A DNA stretch of 64,000 nt from NCBI RefSeq assembly GCF_000737515.1, contig NZ_CP006587.1, positions 1,903,001 through 1,967,000 of the forward strand, written 5' to 3'. Of this stretch, positions 15,450 to 25,234 are shown in pieces (within the stretch, counting starts at the first letter, position 1; the number at the start of each line of letters is the position of its first letter). The notes beneath the pieces were generated by a model. The model ran no database searches. It had not been told where the DNA came from and was given only the letters and a program-made list of their open reading frames with translations. The position numbers were made by a program, and so were the translations under genes. This DNA comes from Hymenobacter sp. APR13 (GTDB taxonomy: Bacteria; Bacteroidota; Bacteroidia; Cytophagales; Hymenobacteraceae).

Positions 15450-17948
15450 CTACCGGCGGCGCTTGCCTTTGTCGCCGCCGGGCCGGCCGCCGCTGCTGCG
15501 CTCGGGGCGGTAGCCGCGGGGCTTGCTGTTCTCGCGACGCTCCTGCAGCTCGCGCTGCTTCACGGCGTCGGGGCGGTTGTCCACCAGCTCGAAGTCGATG
15601 GTGCGGTCGAGCAGGTTGGCCGATTTCACGATAACCTGCAGCTCGTCGCCGAACTGGATAATGCGCTTGGTGCGCTGGCCCACGATGCGGTAGTTGTCGC
15701 GGTCCAGCTCGAAATGGTCGCCGGGAATCTCGCTCAGGCGCACCATGCCTTCGCACTTGTTCTCCTCGATTTCCACGTACATGCCGCGCTCCGTGAGGCC
15801 CGACACCACGCCGGTGAACGTCTCGCCGATAACCTCGGACATGAACTCCACCTGCTTGTACTTGATGCTGGCGCGCTCGGCGGAGGCCGCCACTTTCTCG
15901 CGCTCTGAGGAGTGCTTGCACTCTTCTTCCACAGGCTCCACGTCCACGTTCTTGCCGCCCTCCAGGTAGTGCTCCAGCAGGCGGTGGGCCATCATGTCGG
16001 GGTAGCGACGGATGGGCGAGGTGAAGTGCGAGTAGTGCTCGAAGGCCAGGCCAAAGTGGCCCAGCGGCTCGGTGGTATAGATGGCCTTGCTCATGGTGCG
16101 CACAGCCAGGGTCTGCAGCACGTTCTGCTCGGGCCGGCCCATCACCTCCATCGAAAGGTCGTTAAGCTCGGTGCTGATCTTTTTGGGGTTGGCCAGGTCG
16201 AGGTGGTGGCCAAATTTCTTGGCGAACAGCGCGAAGGTCTGCAGGCGGTCCGGGTCGGGGGCTTCGTGCACGCGGTACACCATCGTGAAGCGCGGCTTGC
16301 GGGCCTTGAGCTTGAACACGAACTCGGCCACCTTGCGGTTGGCCAGCAGCATGAACTCCTCGATCATCTTGTGCGCGTCCTTGCGCTCCTTCACATACAC
16401 GCCCAGCGGCTTGCCGTTCTCGTCGAGCTTGAACTTCACTTCCTGCGTCTCGAAGCTGATGGCGCCCTGCTTGAAGCGTTGCGCGCACAGCTTCTTGGCG
16501 ATGCTGTTCATGAGCTGCACCTCGGCCGTGTAGTCCGACTCCAGTCCTTCGATGCGTTCCTGGGCATCTTCGTAAGCGAAGCGGCGGTCGGAGTGAATGA
16601 TGGTTTTGCCGAACCACGACTCGTAGAGCTTGCCGTTTTCGTCGAGCTCAAACACGGCCGAGAAAGTCAGTTTGTCCTCGTTGGGGCGCAGCGAGCAGAG
16701 GCCGTTGGAGAGGCGCTCCGGCAGCATCGGAATCACGCGGTCGACGAGGTACACCGAGGTGGCGCGGTGCTTGGCTTCCTCTTCCAGCGCCGTGCCGGGG
16801 CGCACGTAGTGGGTCACGTCGGCGATGTGCACGCCGATTTCCCAGTGGCCGTTGTCGAGCTTCTGAATGCTCAGGGCATCGTCGAAGTCCTTGGCGTCGG
16901 CGGGGTCGATGGTGAAGGTGGTGATGTGGCGGAAGTCGCGGCGGCGCTCCACTTCCGAAGCCGGGATGATTTCGGAAATCGACTCCGACTCCTCCTCCAC
17001 TTCGGCCGGGAATTCAAACGGCAAGCCGAACTCAGCCATGATGGCGTTTATCTCGGCCTCATTGGCGCCGGCCTGGCCGAAGCTGCGCACCACCTCGCCC
17101 AGCGGCGAGCGGCCAGCGTCATCCTCCGGAAACTCCGTGACGCGCACCAGCACCTTCTCGCCATCCACGGCGCCGTGCAGGTTCTCGAAGGGCACGAACA
17201 CGTCGAAGTACATCTTGCGGTTGTCGGGCTTCACGAAGCCGATGCCGCCGCGCACCTGCAGGCGGCCCACCACCTCGGGGCGCACCCGCTTGAGCACTTC
17301 CACCACGTCGCCGACGGGGCGGCCGTCGCGGGAGCCGCGCAGGCGCAGGCGCACCGTGTCGCCCTGCATGGCAAAGCGCAGGCGGTCCGTGAACACGCGC
17401 ACGTCGCTTTCACTTTCCTCGGAAATCACGAAGGCAAACTTGTCGGTGGCCAGCGCCACGGTGCCCACAATGGTGTCGGCGTGGGAGGCGTGGCGGCGGC
17501 GCGAATCGGTGGTGCTGGCTGCGTCAGGGAAGTCGAAGCCGGCCTCGCGGCGGCGGTGCACCACGGGGTCCTGGCCGAACTCGGCCTCGGGCGAGCGGGC
17601 ACTGCGGCGGGCGGGGACCGCCTCGTTTTTGCGCGAGCTGCGGCCACTGCCCGCGTCCACAGCGGCGGGCGCGTTGGCTGGGTCGGTGAGGCGGTATTCG
17701 TCGTTCTGCACCAGCGTCAGCAGGCCGGCTTTCTTCAGCGCCTTGAGGTGGCTGAATACTTCGTCGCGCTGCTCGCGGGTGGTGACGCCCAGGCGGCGGG
17801 AAATCTGGCGGTAGGCCAGCACCTTCTCGGGGTTGTCGCGGAAGATGCGGAAGACCAGGTCCTGGGAAATGAGGGCAGCATCAGGGCTGCCGGGGGCTGC
17901 CTTCGCGCGGTTGGCGCGGGGGGCGGCGGAGTCGTCTTTTCTTTTCAT
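15450..17948 (-). CDS. rnr: Ribonuclease R
   Basis: RNase R is a processive 3'-5' exoribonuclease that degrades structured RNA. The 832-residue protein has a winged-helix N-terminus (ALISQDLVFRIFRDNPEKVLAYRQISRRLGVTTREQ in two pieces), cold-shock domains (VGRLQVRGGIGFVKPDNRKMYFDVFVP region), the RNB catalytic domain with DPADAKDFDDALSIQ and GVHIADVTHYV, SNGLCSLRPNEDKL and ERASIKY, then an S1 domain (FTGVVSGLTERGMYVEIEENKCEGMV). The C-terminus is a basic Arg/Gly tail (RRENSKPRGYRPERSSGGRP). Its start at 17948 reads MKRKDDSAAPRANRAK. The extra basic residues at both ends are typical for RNase R. Confidence 0.95.
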   Translation of the reverse strand: MKRKDDSAAPRANRAKAAPGSPDAALISQDLVFRIFRDNPEKVLAYRQISRRLGVTTREQRDEVFSHLKALKKAGLLTLVQNDEYRLTDPANAPAAVDAGSGRSSRKNEAVPARRSARSPEAEFGQDPVVHRRREAGFDFPDAASTTDSRRRHASHADTIVGTVALATDKFAFVISEESESDVRVFTDRLRFAMQGDTVRLRLRGSRDGRPVGDVVEVLKRVRPEVVGRLQVRGGIGFVKPDNRKMYFDVFVPFENLHGAVDGEKVLVRVTEFPEDDAGRSPLGEVVRSFGQAGANEAEINAIMAEFGLPFEFPAEVEEESESISEIIPASEVERRRDFRHITTFTIDPADAKDFDDALSIQKLDNGHWEIGVHIADVTHYVRPGTALEEEAKHRATSVYLVDRVIPMLPERLSNGLCSLRPNEDKLTFSAVFELDENGKLYESWFGKTIIHSDRRFAYEDAQERIEGLESDYTAEVQLMNSIAKKLCAQRFKQGAISFETQEVKFKLDENGKPLGVYVKERKDAHKMIEEFMLLANRKVAEFVFKLKARKPRFTMVYRVHEAPDPDRLQTFALFAKKFGHHLDLANPKKISTELNDLSMEVMGRPEQNVLQTLAVRTMSKAIYTTEPLGHFGLAFEHYSHFTSPIRRYPDMMAHRLLEHYLEGGKNVDVEPVEEECKHSSEREKVAASAERASIKYKQVEFMSEVIGETFTGVVSGLTERGMYVEIEENKCEGMVRLSEIPGDHFELDRDNYRIVGQRTKRIIQFGDELQVIVKSANLLDRTIDFELVDNRPDAVKQRELQERRENSKPRGYRPERSSGGRPGGDKGKRRR

Positions 17949-18367
17949 TTAGAAAATGGGAGCCGCCAGAGGTTGTCGTTTTCGCAGGCGGCGGGGGTTG
18001 ATGGGAAAGCAGCGGCCAGAACCGGCGCACCTTCCGTAATGAGGAATATCGGCCGTCTTACGGGCTTCGGAAAGATGATACGAAATATAGAGAGCAATAA
18101 CTATTCCGGGCTGAAAATACCCGGTTATGGTTGGGTTACGCGGGGCCGGAAGGCGCTGCATAAGTTGGCTTGGCTATCTGAGACCAAGCAGCCGCTTGCC
18201 ATCGTATCGGGTGGGCAAGCAGACGTATTGCTTAGTACGACTGCCAACGCGGCCCCAGCTGGAAAAGTGCCGGATTTTCCAGCCGGGGCCGCGTTGGCAG
18301 TCGATGATGCATCAGCCACTACAACTCCAGCACGCGCTAAGCTAGGCTCCGCCCTGCTGCTTCCCTC
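17949..18367. other. Non-coding gap between rnr and the ABC ATPase
   Basis: No convincing gene is seen in these 419 bp. The right part contains the long hairpin at 18239-18302. The left part is the upstream region of rnr and is moderately AT-rich around 18060-18120. Confidence 0.6.
18239..18302 (-). terminator. Very long hairpin downstream of the ABC ATPase gene
   Basis: Arms of 28 nt (18239-18266 and 18275-18302) pair with a single mismatch around an 8-nt loop, starting GACTGCCAACGCGGCCCC. It may end the ABC transcript, but the length also suits a palindromic repeat element. There is no strong T tract. Confidence 0.6.
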
Positions 18368-20401
18368 CTACGCCCGGCTGGCTACGGCGGCGCGGATGTC
18401 GGCGGGGGTGTCTTTGGGGATGGCGGCCAGCAACTGCTTGGTGTACTCGTGCTGGGGGTTGGCGTAGATGTCGGCGGCGGGGCCGCTTTCCACGATCTGG
18501 CCCTGGCGCATCACCAGCAGCCTATCGGACATGAAGCGGGCCACCGAGAGGTCGTGGGTGATGAACAGGTAGGTGATGCCGAATTCGCGCTTGAGGTCGT
18601 TGAGCAGGTTGAGCACCTGCGCCTGCACCGACACGTCGAGGGCCGACACGGACTCGTCGCAGATGATGCACTTGGGCTGCAGGGCCAGAGCGCGGGCAAT
18701 GCAGATGCGCTGGCGCTGCCCGCCGCTGAACTCGTGCGGGTAGCGCTGGTACTGGGCTTCGGTGAGGCCGACGGTGCGCAGCAGCTCCAGCACGCGGGCC
18801 TTCTGCTCCTGGCGGGTGCCGCCCACGCCATGGACGCGCATGGGCTCCAGGATGGCCTCGCCCACGGTCATCATCGGGTTGAGGGCGGCGTAGGGGTCCT
18901 GGAAGACCATCTGAAACTCGCGGCGGCGGCGGCGCAGCTGCTCGGCCGGCAGGCGGGCCAGGTCTTCGCCCTCAAACAGGATGCTGCCCGAGGTTGGCTC
19001 CACCAGCCGCAGCAGCGCCCGGCCCAGCGTGGTCTTGCCGCAGCCCGACTCCCCCACCAGCCCGACAGTTTCGCCCGGATACACCTCGAAGCTCACGCCA
19101 TCTACGGCCCGCACAAACTCGGGCTTGCGGTTGAAGAATCCCTTGCGAATCGGGAAGTGCACGTTCAGATTCTCGACCTGCAGCAAGGGGGCAGTGGTGC
19201 CATGAGTTGCCGAGGGCCTCGTGGTACCACTATCGTTGAACGAGGCGGCAGCGGGCGTGGCGGGCGTGGCGGCGTCGTTCAACGGTAGTGGTACTACGAA
19301 CCCCTCCGGGGAATTCGCAGCACCACTGGTGGCGCCGTTGCTGGTCAGCAGGGGTTGGCCGGATTCCAGGCTTGGGGCCGTTTCCAAGCCAAATTCCGGG
19401 GTTTCAGGGCGTGAAACACGATGTTCCACGGGGAACGTTTTGGCGGTTTCACCGTCGTTGTGAGAGGTGGAAGCGGGGACTTCAGGGGCAAGACCGTCAA
19501 CTACTTGCGTGAAGTCAGTTTCAGTGCTGATAAAGCCTCCTTCGGCCGTTTCACGCATGAAATCGGCCACTACAGGAAGTTTTTTGCGTCCGACGGAAAG
19601 TTTTGGGCGGCAGGCCAGCAGGCCTTTGGTGTAGGGGTGCTGCGGATTGGTGAATATGTCGAGCACGGGGCCCTGCTCTACCACGCGGCCGCGGTACATC
19701 ACCAGAATCCGGTCGGCAATTTCGGCCACCACGCCCAAGTCGTGGGTGATGAAGATGACGGCAGTGTTGTGCTGGCGGCGCAGGTCATCGATGAGGCGGA
19801 GCATGCGGGCCTGCACCGTTACGTCGAGGGCGGTGGTGGGCTCGTCGGCAATGAGGATGGCGGGGTTGCAGGCCATGGCCATGGCAATCATCACGCGCTG
19901 CTTCTGGCCGCCGCTGATTTCGTGGGGGTAGCTGGTGAATATTTTCTCGGGTCGCGGCAGCTGGGCCATCGTGAACAGCTCCACGGTGCGGGCCTCGGCT
20001 TCCTTCTCGCTGAGCGGGGTGTGCAGGCGCAGGGCCTCCACCACTTGGCTGCCGCAGGTGTACACGGGGTTCAGCGAGGTCATCGGCTCCTGAAAAATCA
20101 TTCCGATGTCGTTTCCGCGTACTTGCTGCAGCTGCTTATCCGTGAGCTGCAACAAGTCCACCTCCCCTAGCGCCTCGCTCTGAAACCGCGCTTCGCCGCT
20201 CACAATCCGGCCGGGCGGCAGCGGAATCAGCCCCATCAGCGCCAGCGACGTCACCGACTTGCCCGAGCCCGACTCGCCCACGATGGCAAGCGTCTCGCCC
20301 CGATGCAGGTCAAAGGAAATGTCCTGCACGGCCCGCGTGTTGCCACGGTGGCTGTTGAAGTCGATGGTGAGGTTGCGAACGGAAAGAATGGGCTGGGACA
20401 T
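18368..20401 (-). CDS. Fused double ATP-binding ABC protein (oligopeptide/dipeptide-type, DppD-DppF or GsiA-like)
   Basis: A 677-residue protein from ATG 20399-20401 ([15 protein letters not shown]) with two complete nucleotide-binding domains. Domain 1 (about 1-270) has [23 protein letters not shown] and [15 protein letters not shown]. Domain 2 (about 420-677) has [24 protein letters not shown] and [14 protein letters not shown], and both have the peptide-transporter C-terminal segment ([22 protein letters not shown]). The pair energises uptake of peptides or related solutes. No permease or binding protein is adjacent. The linker of about 150 residues (270-420) is Pro/Ala/Thr-rich and contains an inverted repeat at DNA level. 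An open frame extends to 20566 through repeats and is not used. Confidence 0.9.
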   Translation of the reverse strand: MSQPILSVRNLTIDFNSHRGNTRAVQDISFDLHRGETLAIVGESGSGKSVTSLALMGLIPLPPGRIVSGEARFQSEALGEVDLLQLTDKQLQQVRGNDIGMIFQEPMTSLNPVYTCGSQVVEALRLHTPLSEKEAEARTVELFTMAQLPRPEKIFTSYPHEISGGQKQRVMIAMAMACNPAILIADEPTTALDVTVQARMLRLIDDLRRQHNTAVIFITHDLGVVAEIADRILVMYRGRVVEQGPVLDIFTNPQHPYTKGLLACRPKLSVGRKKLPVVADFMRETAEGGFISTETDFTQVVDGLAPEVPASTSHNDGETAKTFPVEHRVSRPETPEFGLETAPSLESGQPLLTSNGATSGAANSPEGFVVPLPLNDAATPATPAAASFNDSGTTRPSATHGTTAPLLQVENLNVHFPIRKGFFNRKPEFVRAVDGVSFEVYPGETVGLVGESGCGKTTLGRALLRLVEPTSGSILFEGEDLARLPAEQLRRRRREFQMVFQDPYAALNPMMTVGEAILEPMRVHGVGGTRQEQKARVLELLRTVGLTEAQYQRYPHEFSGGQRQRICIARALALQPKCIICDESVSALDVSVQAQVLNLLNDLKREFGITYLFITHDLSVARFMSDRLLVMRQGQIVESGPAADIYANPQHEYTKQLLAAIPKDTPADIRAAVASRA
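19219..19299. repeat. Inverted repeat inside the ABC linker
   Basis: Arms 19219-19243 and 19275-19299 are complementary at about 21 of 25 positions (core GGTACCACTATCGTTGAACG and its complement) around a GGCGTGGC-duplicated centre. It encodes linker residues about 367-394 of the fused ATPase. Confidence 0.6.
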
Positions 20402-20435
20402 AGCAGGCAGGTAGATCAGTAAAGATAGGCGCTGC

Positions 20436-20583
20436 TGTAGAGACGCAACACTTCGCGTCTCGCTGTTGAACGGCCGAAACAGCTGTAGAGACGCAATATT
20501 TTGCGTCTCGCCGTTGAACGGCCGAAACCGCCCAGTTGCAACAACATCAGCAACGTAGAGACGCAAAATATTGCGTCTCTACA
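20436..20583. repeat. Three copies of the GTAGAGACGCAA palindrome
   Basis: Units begin GTAGAGACGCAA, pass through a short AT core and end TTGCGTCTC. Copies are at 20437-20480 and 20484-20527 (direct, each followed by GTTGAACGGCCGAAAC) and 20555-20582 (a full palindrome). They fill the space upstream of the ABC ATPase start. A fourth and a fifth arm appear at 43981-44096. Confidence 0.9.
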
Positions 20584-20590
20584 ACGAAAA

Positions 20591-20619
20591 CGGCCCGCCG
20601 GAACGATTCCGGCGGGCCG
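20591..20619 (-). terminator. Terminator after lspA
   Basis: Perfect 13-bp stem CGGCCCGCCGGAA with a 3-nt loop, followed by TTTTCGTTGT on the minus strand. It is 23 bp beyond the lspA stop. Confidence 0.8.
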
Positions 20620-20641
20620 CTTTCAGGCAGAAAGACAGTCG

Positions 20642-21310
20642 TTACACCACTTCCGACGAGGCTTCGGCGTCGTGGCGGGCCTGGGCGGCGGCGGGGTCGT
20701 TGGCGGCCAGCGGGTGCGCTTTTTCGTCCTCGGTGCTGTAGAAACGGTTCTGGAACAGCAGAATCAGCACCACGCCCACGAAGATGCTGGAATCGGCGAT
20801 GTTGAAGATGGGGAAGTCCGGAATCATCTGGCCGCCTACCAGCGGCCACGAGGCGGGAAAGAAGCCGTCAGGGAAATCCACGAAAATCATGTCAATCACC
20901 TGCCCGTGCAGCCAGGGCGTGGGGGCGCCGTACACCGTGAGGCCGGGGCCATACACGATGCCGTAGAAGATAGAATCCACGAGGTTGCCGATGGCGCCGC
21001 CCAGAATCAGGGCGATGCAGAACATGAGGCCCTGGGGCGCGCGCTGCTGCCACAGCCGCCGAATGTAGTAGGCAATGCCCGTCACGGCCACCAGCCGGAA
21101 CAGCGTGAGCAGCACTTTGCCGTAGGGCGCGGGCAGCTCCACCCCGAAGGCCATGCCCGGATTGGTGGTGTAGTGCAGCTTCAGCCAGTCGCCGAGCAGC
21201 GGAATTTCGCCGGGCATGCCGAGCGGCATATAGCGGTGCACGGCCCACTTGGAGAGCTGGTCGATGACGATGACCAGCACGGCCACGAGGTAGTATTTCC
21301 AGTACTTCAT
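20642..21310 (-). CDS. lspA: Lipoprotein signal peptidase (signal peptidase II)
   Basis: LspA removes the signal peptide from prolipoproteins at the Cys lipobox. The 222-residue protein from ATG 21308-21310 (MKYWKYYLVAVLVIVID) has four membrane helices. Conserved motifs are VIDQLSKW (Asp17), TTNPGMAFG, GGAIGNLVDSIFYG with catalytic Asp112, and FNIADSSIFVGV with catalytic Asp173. It has a larger extracytoplasmic insert (GIVYGPGLTVYG...) than E. coli LspA and a polar C-terminal tail, both usual in Bacteroidota. It lies downstream of ileS with a separate terminator between them. Confidence 0.95.
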   Translation of the reverse strand: MKYWKYYLVAVLVIVIDQLSKWAVHRYMPLGMPGEIPLLGDWLKLHYTTNPGMAFGVELPAPYGKVLLTLFRLVAVTGIAYYIRRLWQQRAPQGLMFCIALILGGAIGNLVDSIFYGIVYGPGLTVYGAPTPWLHGQVIDMIFVDFPDGFFPASWPLVGGQMIPDFPIFNIADSSIFVGVVLILLFQNRFYSTEDEKAHPLAANDPAAAQARHDAEASSEVV

Positions 21311-21538
21311 TCTTCGGAAGTGAGAGGTTAGAAGGGAGAAGTGAGAAGTGAGACGCTGAGCTGACGTCTTGTCAGAGCTAGTCCCTCTCCCCTCTCGTGG
21401 CACAAAGTGACGCAGAATTTTAGACTTCGGCCGCAGAGCTGAGCGCCGGGCCGGTGCGCCGTTGGTATATGTTTCGGGTAGCGGTTTATGCCGTTTTGAG
21501 CCGGATTCGGTGGCCGGTTTTACGCTTTGTGCGCCGGT

Positions 21539-21573
21539 GTGCCAACCGCCGTTTCTGAGGCGGCGGTTGGCAC
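21539..21573 (-). terminator. Terminator of ileS
   Basis: Stem GTGCCAACCGCCG paired with CGGCGGTTGGCAC, 13 bp, loop about 9 nt, eight bases past the ileS stop. Confidence 0.75.
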
Positions 21574-21580
21574 CTGAGGC

Positions 21581-24500
21581 TTAAGCAGTTGCTACGTTCA
21601 GTAGCACCGGCACGGAAAACTCGTCGAATTCCAGCACCGCGCCGCCGCTGATTTCCGGGGCGAAATCCAGGCTCAGGGCCTGCACTTCCTCCCGGATGTA
21701 GCTGCCGAACGACTGCACGGCGGCTTCCAGCTCGGGCTGCTGCTGCAGCGTGACGCGGATTTTGTCCTGCACTTCCAGGCCACTGTCTTTGCGCAGGTTC
21801 TGGAGGCGGTTTACCAGCTCGCGGGCCACGCCTTCTTGGCGCAGCTCGTCGGTCAGGGTCACGTCGAGGGCCACGGTGAGGGGGCCGTCGGTGGCGACCA
21901 GCCAGCCGGGCAGGTCCTGGGTGCGGATTTCCACGTCGTCGGGGGCCAGGATGTAGGCTTCGCCATCGATTTTTACGGCCAGCTGACCGGTTTTTTCGAG
22001 GGTGCTGATTTCCTCGGCGCTCATCTGCTGGATGCGGGCACCCACGGCTTTCAGCTTGGCGCCGTACTGCTGGCCCAGGCGCTTGAAGTTGGGCTTCACC
22101 GACTTCACCAGCACGCCGCTGGCATCATCGAGGAACTCCACGTGCTTCACGTTCACCTCGGCGCAGATCAGGTCTTCCACCAATGCCACCTGGGCGCGGG
22201 TCGAGTCGTTGAATACCGGCACCAGGATGCGCTGCAGCGGCTGGCGCACCTTCAGCACCGATTTCTTGCGTAGCGAGTGCGTGAGCGAAGAAATGCGCTG
22301 GGCCAGCTCCATGCGCTCCTCCAATGCCTTGTCGATGCGGGCTTCGTCGGCTTCCACCAAGAGTGTCAAATGCACCGATTCGGCGGCCAGCGGAGTGCTG
22401 CGCTCGATGGCTTCGGCGCGCATGCCGTTGGTCATGTTCTGATACAACCACTCGGCGAAGAAGGGCGCAATCGGGGCCATGAGCTGCGATACTACCACCA
22501 GGCATTCCTGCAGGGTTTCGTAAGCGGCGCGCTTGTCGGCGGTCAGCTCGCCCTTCCAGAAGCGGCGGCGCGAGAGGCGCACGTGCCAGTTGGAGAGCTG
22601 GTCGGTCACGAAGTCCTGGATGGCGCGGGCGGCCTTGGTGGGGTCGTAGCTGTCGTAGTGGCCGCGCACTTCCAGAATCAGCGACTGGAGCTTGCTCAGA
22701 ATCCAGCGGTCCAGCTCGCTCAGCTCGGCGTGCGGCGTGCGGTCGAACTCGCGGGCCTGGAAGCCGTCGAGGTTGGCGTAGAGGGCGTAGAACGAGTAGG
22801 TGTTGAACAGCGTGCCGAAGAAGCGGCGCTGCACCTCCGTGATGCCGGCCACGTCGAATTTGAGGTTGTCCCAGGGCTGGGCGTTGGCAATCATATACCA
22901 GCGCGTGGCATCGGGGCCGAACTGCTGGATGGTGGCAAACGGGTCCACGGCGTTGCCGAGGCGCTTGCTCATCTTGTTGCCGTTCTTGTCGAGCACCAAG
23001 CCGTTGGCCATCACGTTTTTGTAGGCCACCGAGTCTTCCAGCATCACCGCCAAAGCGTGCAGTGTGAAGAACCAGCCACGGGTCTGGTCCACGCCTTCGG
23101 CAATGAAATCAGCCGGGAAGTTCTTCTGGAACTGCTCTTCGTTTTCAATCGGATAGTGCCACTGAGCGTAGGGCATGGCGCCGCTGTCGAACCACACGTC
23201 GATGAGGTCGGTTTCGCGGTACATGGGCTGGCCCGAGGGCGACACCAGGAAGATGTCGTCTACGTAGGGCCGGTGCAGGTCGATTTTAGTGGTTTGGTCC
23301 GTCGAGCCGTTAGCCATTACCCAGTTGCCGTCCACCAGCTGGTAGGGGTTGTGGGTCATGACTTCGGCGGCGACGGCCTTGTCGATTTCGGCGTTCAGCT
23401 GCTCGATGCTGCCGATGCAGATTTCCTCGGTGCCATCCTGGGTGCGCCAGATGGGCAGGGGCGTGCCCCAGTAGCGCGAGCGGCTCAGGTTCCAGTCGAC
23501 CAGGTTTTCCAGCCAGTTGCCGAAGCGGCCGGTGCCGGTGCTGGCGGGCTGCCAGTTGATGGTTTTGTTGAGCTCGATGAGCCGGTCTTTCACCGCCGTG
23601 GTTTTGATAAACCAGGAGTCGAGCGGGTAGTAGAGCACGGGCTTGTCGGTGCGCCAGCAGTGCGGGTAGGTATGCTCGTACTTCTCCACCTTGAAGGCCG
23701 TGCCGTCGCCTTTCATGCGGATGGCAATGCTCTCATCAAGGGTTTTGTAGTCGGCACCCGACTCGTCGTGGCCGTCGTAGTTTTTCACCCAGCGGCCGCC
23801 GAATTCGCCCATCTGGGCCACGTAGCGGCCCGTCCGGTCCACGATGGGGCCGAGCTTGCCTTCGTCGTCGGCTACCAGTAGGGCGGGCACGCCGGCCAGC
23901 TGGGCAGCCCGGAAGTCGTCGGCACCAAACGTGGGCGAGATGTGCACGATGCCGGTGCCGTCTTCGGTGGTCACGAAGTCGCCGTTGATGACGCGGAAGG
24001 CGTTTTCCTCGCCCTCAAACGCCGGATAGCCTTTGTTCTGGCCGAACAGCCGCTCGTAGCTGATGCCCACGAGGTCGGCACCTTTGAAGGTGTTTTCGAT
24101 GCGCCAGGGCAGCACTTTGTCGCCGGGCTTGAAGTCCTCAAACGAAGCCTCTTTGCCTTTCTCCGAGAAGTATTTGCCCACCAACGCCTCCGCCAGCACC
24201 ACCCGGATGGGCGCGTAGGTGTAGGGATTGAAGGTACTCACCAGCACGTACGGGATGTTCTTGCCCACAGCCAGACCCGTGTTGGCGGGCAGGGTCCAGG
24301 GCGTAGTCGTCCAGGCCAGGATGTATACGTCCGGCTCCGAGGCATTGTCGCCGTAGAGAGCGGCCAGGGGCACTTCGTCGAGCTGCACGTTGCCGAACAA
24401 CGGCTCCGACTTCTCGTCGCGCTTCACCTTGAACTGGGCCACCACGGTGGTGTCCTTCACGTCGCGGTAGGTGCCGGGCTGGTTCAGTTCATGCGACGAC

Positions 24501-25069
24501 AGGCCGGTTCCCGCCGCCGGCGAGTAGGGCTGGATGGTGTAGCCCTTGTAGAGCAGGCCCTTGTCGTAGAGCTTCTTGAGCAGCGCCCAGCAGCTCTCGA
24601 TGTACTCGGGCTCGAAGGTGATATAGGGGTCGTCAAGGTCCACCCAGTAGCCCATTTTCTCGGTGAGGTCGTCCCACTGGGCTTTGAAGCGCATCACGGT
24701 TTCGCGGCAACGCTGGTTGTAGTCCTCGATGCTGATTTTCTTGCCGATATCCTCCTTCGTGATACCCAGCTCCTTCTCCACCTGCAGCTCGATGGGCAGG
24801 CCGTGGGTATCCCAGCCGCCTTTGCGGTGCACTTGCTTGCCCAGCAGCGTCTGGTAGCGGCAGAAGATGTCCTTCACCGTCCGGGCCATCACGTGATGGA
24901 TGCCGGGGGCGCCGTTGGCCGAGGGCGGGCCCTCATAAAACACGAACGTGGGCTGCCCTTCGCGGGTGCTCACGCTTTTCTCAAAGATGCCGTTCTGCTT
25001 CCACCACGCCAGGATATCGGTGCCGACCTGGCCGTAGTTGAGCGGCTGCTTGAATTCGGGGTAGTTCAT
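21581..25069 (-). CDS. ileS: Isoleucine--tRNA ligase
   Basis: IleRS charges tRNA-Ile and edits misactivated valine. The 1162-residue protein is of the long, eukaryote-like class. The ATP-binding HIGH-type motif is PSANGAPGIHHVMAR at about 51-65, then GGWDTHGLPIEL, the editing (CP1) domain with YSPAAGTGLSSHELNQPG and AWTTTPWTLPANTGLAV, and the KMSKRLGNAVDPF motif near 690. The C-terminal anticodon-binding part and DUF5915-like tail (YIREEVQALSLDF...) follow. This type is usual in Bacteroidota and, in known members, tolerant of mupirocin (family knowledge; not shown here). Start ATG 25067-25069 gives MNYPEFKQPLNYGQV. Confidence 0.96.
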   Translation of the reverse strand: MNYPEFKQPLNYGQVGTDILAWWKQNGIFEKSVSTREGQPTFVFYEGPPSANGAPGIHHVMARTVKDIFCRYQTLLGKQVHRKGGWDTHGLPIELQVEKELGITKEDIGKKISIEDYNQRCRETVMRFKAQWDDLTEKMGYWVDLDDPYITFEPEYIESCWALLKKLYDKGLLYKGYTIQPYSPAAGTGLSSHELNQPGTYRDVKDTTVVAQFKVKRDEKSEPLFGNVQLDEVPLAALYGDNASEPDVYILAWTTTPWTLPANTGLAVGKNIPYVLVSTFNPYTYAPIRVVLAEALVGKYFSEKGKEASFEDFKPGDKVLPWRIENTFKGADLVGISYERLFGQNKGYPAFEGEENAFRVINGDFVTTEDGTGIVHISPTFGADDFRAAQLAGVPALLVADDEGKLGPIVDRTGRYVAQMGEFGGRWVKNYDGHDESGADYKTLDESIAIRMKGDGTAFKVEKYEHTYPHCWRTDKPVLYYPLDSWFIKTTAVKDRLIELNKTINWQPASTGTGRFGNWLENLVDWNLSRSRYWGTPLPIWRTQDGTEEICIGSIEQLNAEIDKAVAAEVMTHNPYQLVDGNWVMANGSTDQTTKIDLHRPYVDDIFLVSPSGQPMYRETDLIDVWFDSGAMPYAQWHYPIENEEQFQKNFPADFIAEGVDQTRGWFFTLHALAVMLEDSVAYKNVMANGLVLDKNGNKMSKRLGNAVDPFATIQQFGPDATRWYMIANAQPWDNLKFDVAGITEVQRRFFGTLFNTYSFYALYANLDGFQAREFDRTPHAELSELDRWILSKLQSLILEVRGHYDSYDPTKAARAIQDFVTDQLSNWHVRLSRRRFWKGELTADKRAAYETLQECLVVVSQLMAPIAPFFAEWLYQNMTNGMRAEAIERSTPLAAESVHLTLLVEADEARIDKALEERMELAQRISSLTHSLRKKSVLKVRQPLQRILVPVFNDSTRAQVALVEDLICAEVNVKHVEFLDDASGVLVKSVKPNFKRLGQQYGAKLKAVGARIQQMSAEEISTLEKTGQLAVKIDGEAYILAPDDVEIRTQDLPGWLVATDGPLTVALDVTLTDELRQEGVARELVNRLQNLRKDSGLEVQDKIRVTLQQQPELEAAVQSFGSYIREEVQALSLDFAPEISGGAVLEFDEFSVPVLLNVATA

Positions 25070-25095
25070 TTGTGGGGAGGGTCGTTGTATCAGAA

Positions 25096-25210
25096 CGTCA
25101 TGCTTGATCTGTCGTCCGCTTGCCGAAGCATCTCTACCTCAGACTAACTCAGTCGTGAGAACGAAATGGTAGAGATGCTTCGGCAAGCGGACGACAGATC
25201 AAGCATGACG
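25096..25210. repeat. GTCATGC...GAAGCATCTC palindrome between ileS and the MMPL gene
   Basis: Two perfect 43-nt arms (25096-25138 and 25168-25210) around a 29-nt centre. The outer end is CGTCATGCTTGATCTGTCG, and the inner end includes GCCGAAGCATCTCTACC. It belongs to the same superfamily as the elements at 58228 and 63562. Confidence 0.9.
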
Positions 25211-25234
25211 GTGGAATTGAGTGGTAAAGGCTTA

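Noticed and set aside
15912..18467. 851-residue open frame on the plus strand
   Set aside because: It lies antisense to rnr, has Val/His/Gly/Leu-rich composition with no domain pattern, and arises from the high GC of the wobble positions.
22277..25147. Long plus-strand frames over ileS (534 and 401 residues)
   Set aside because: ileS on the other strand has all synthetase motifs; these are its mirror frames.
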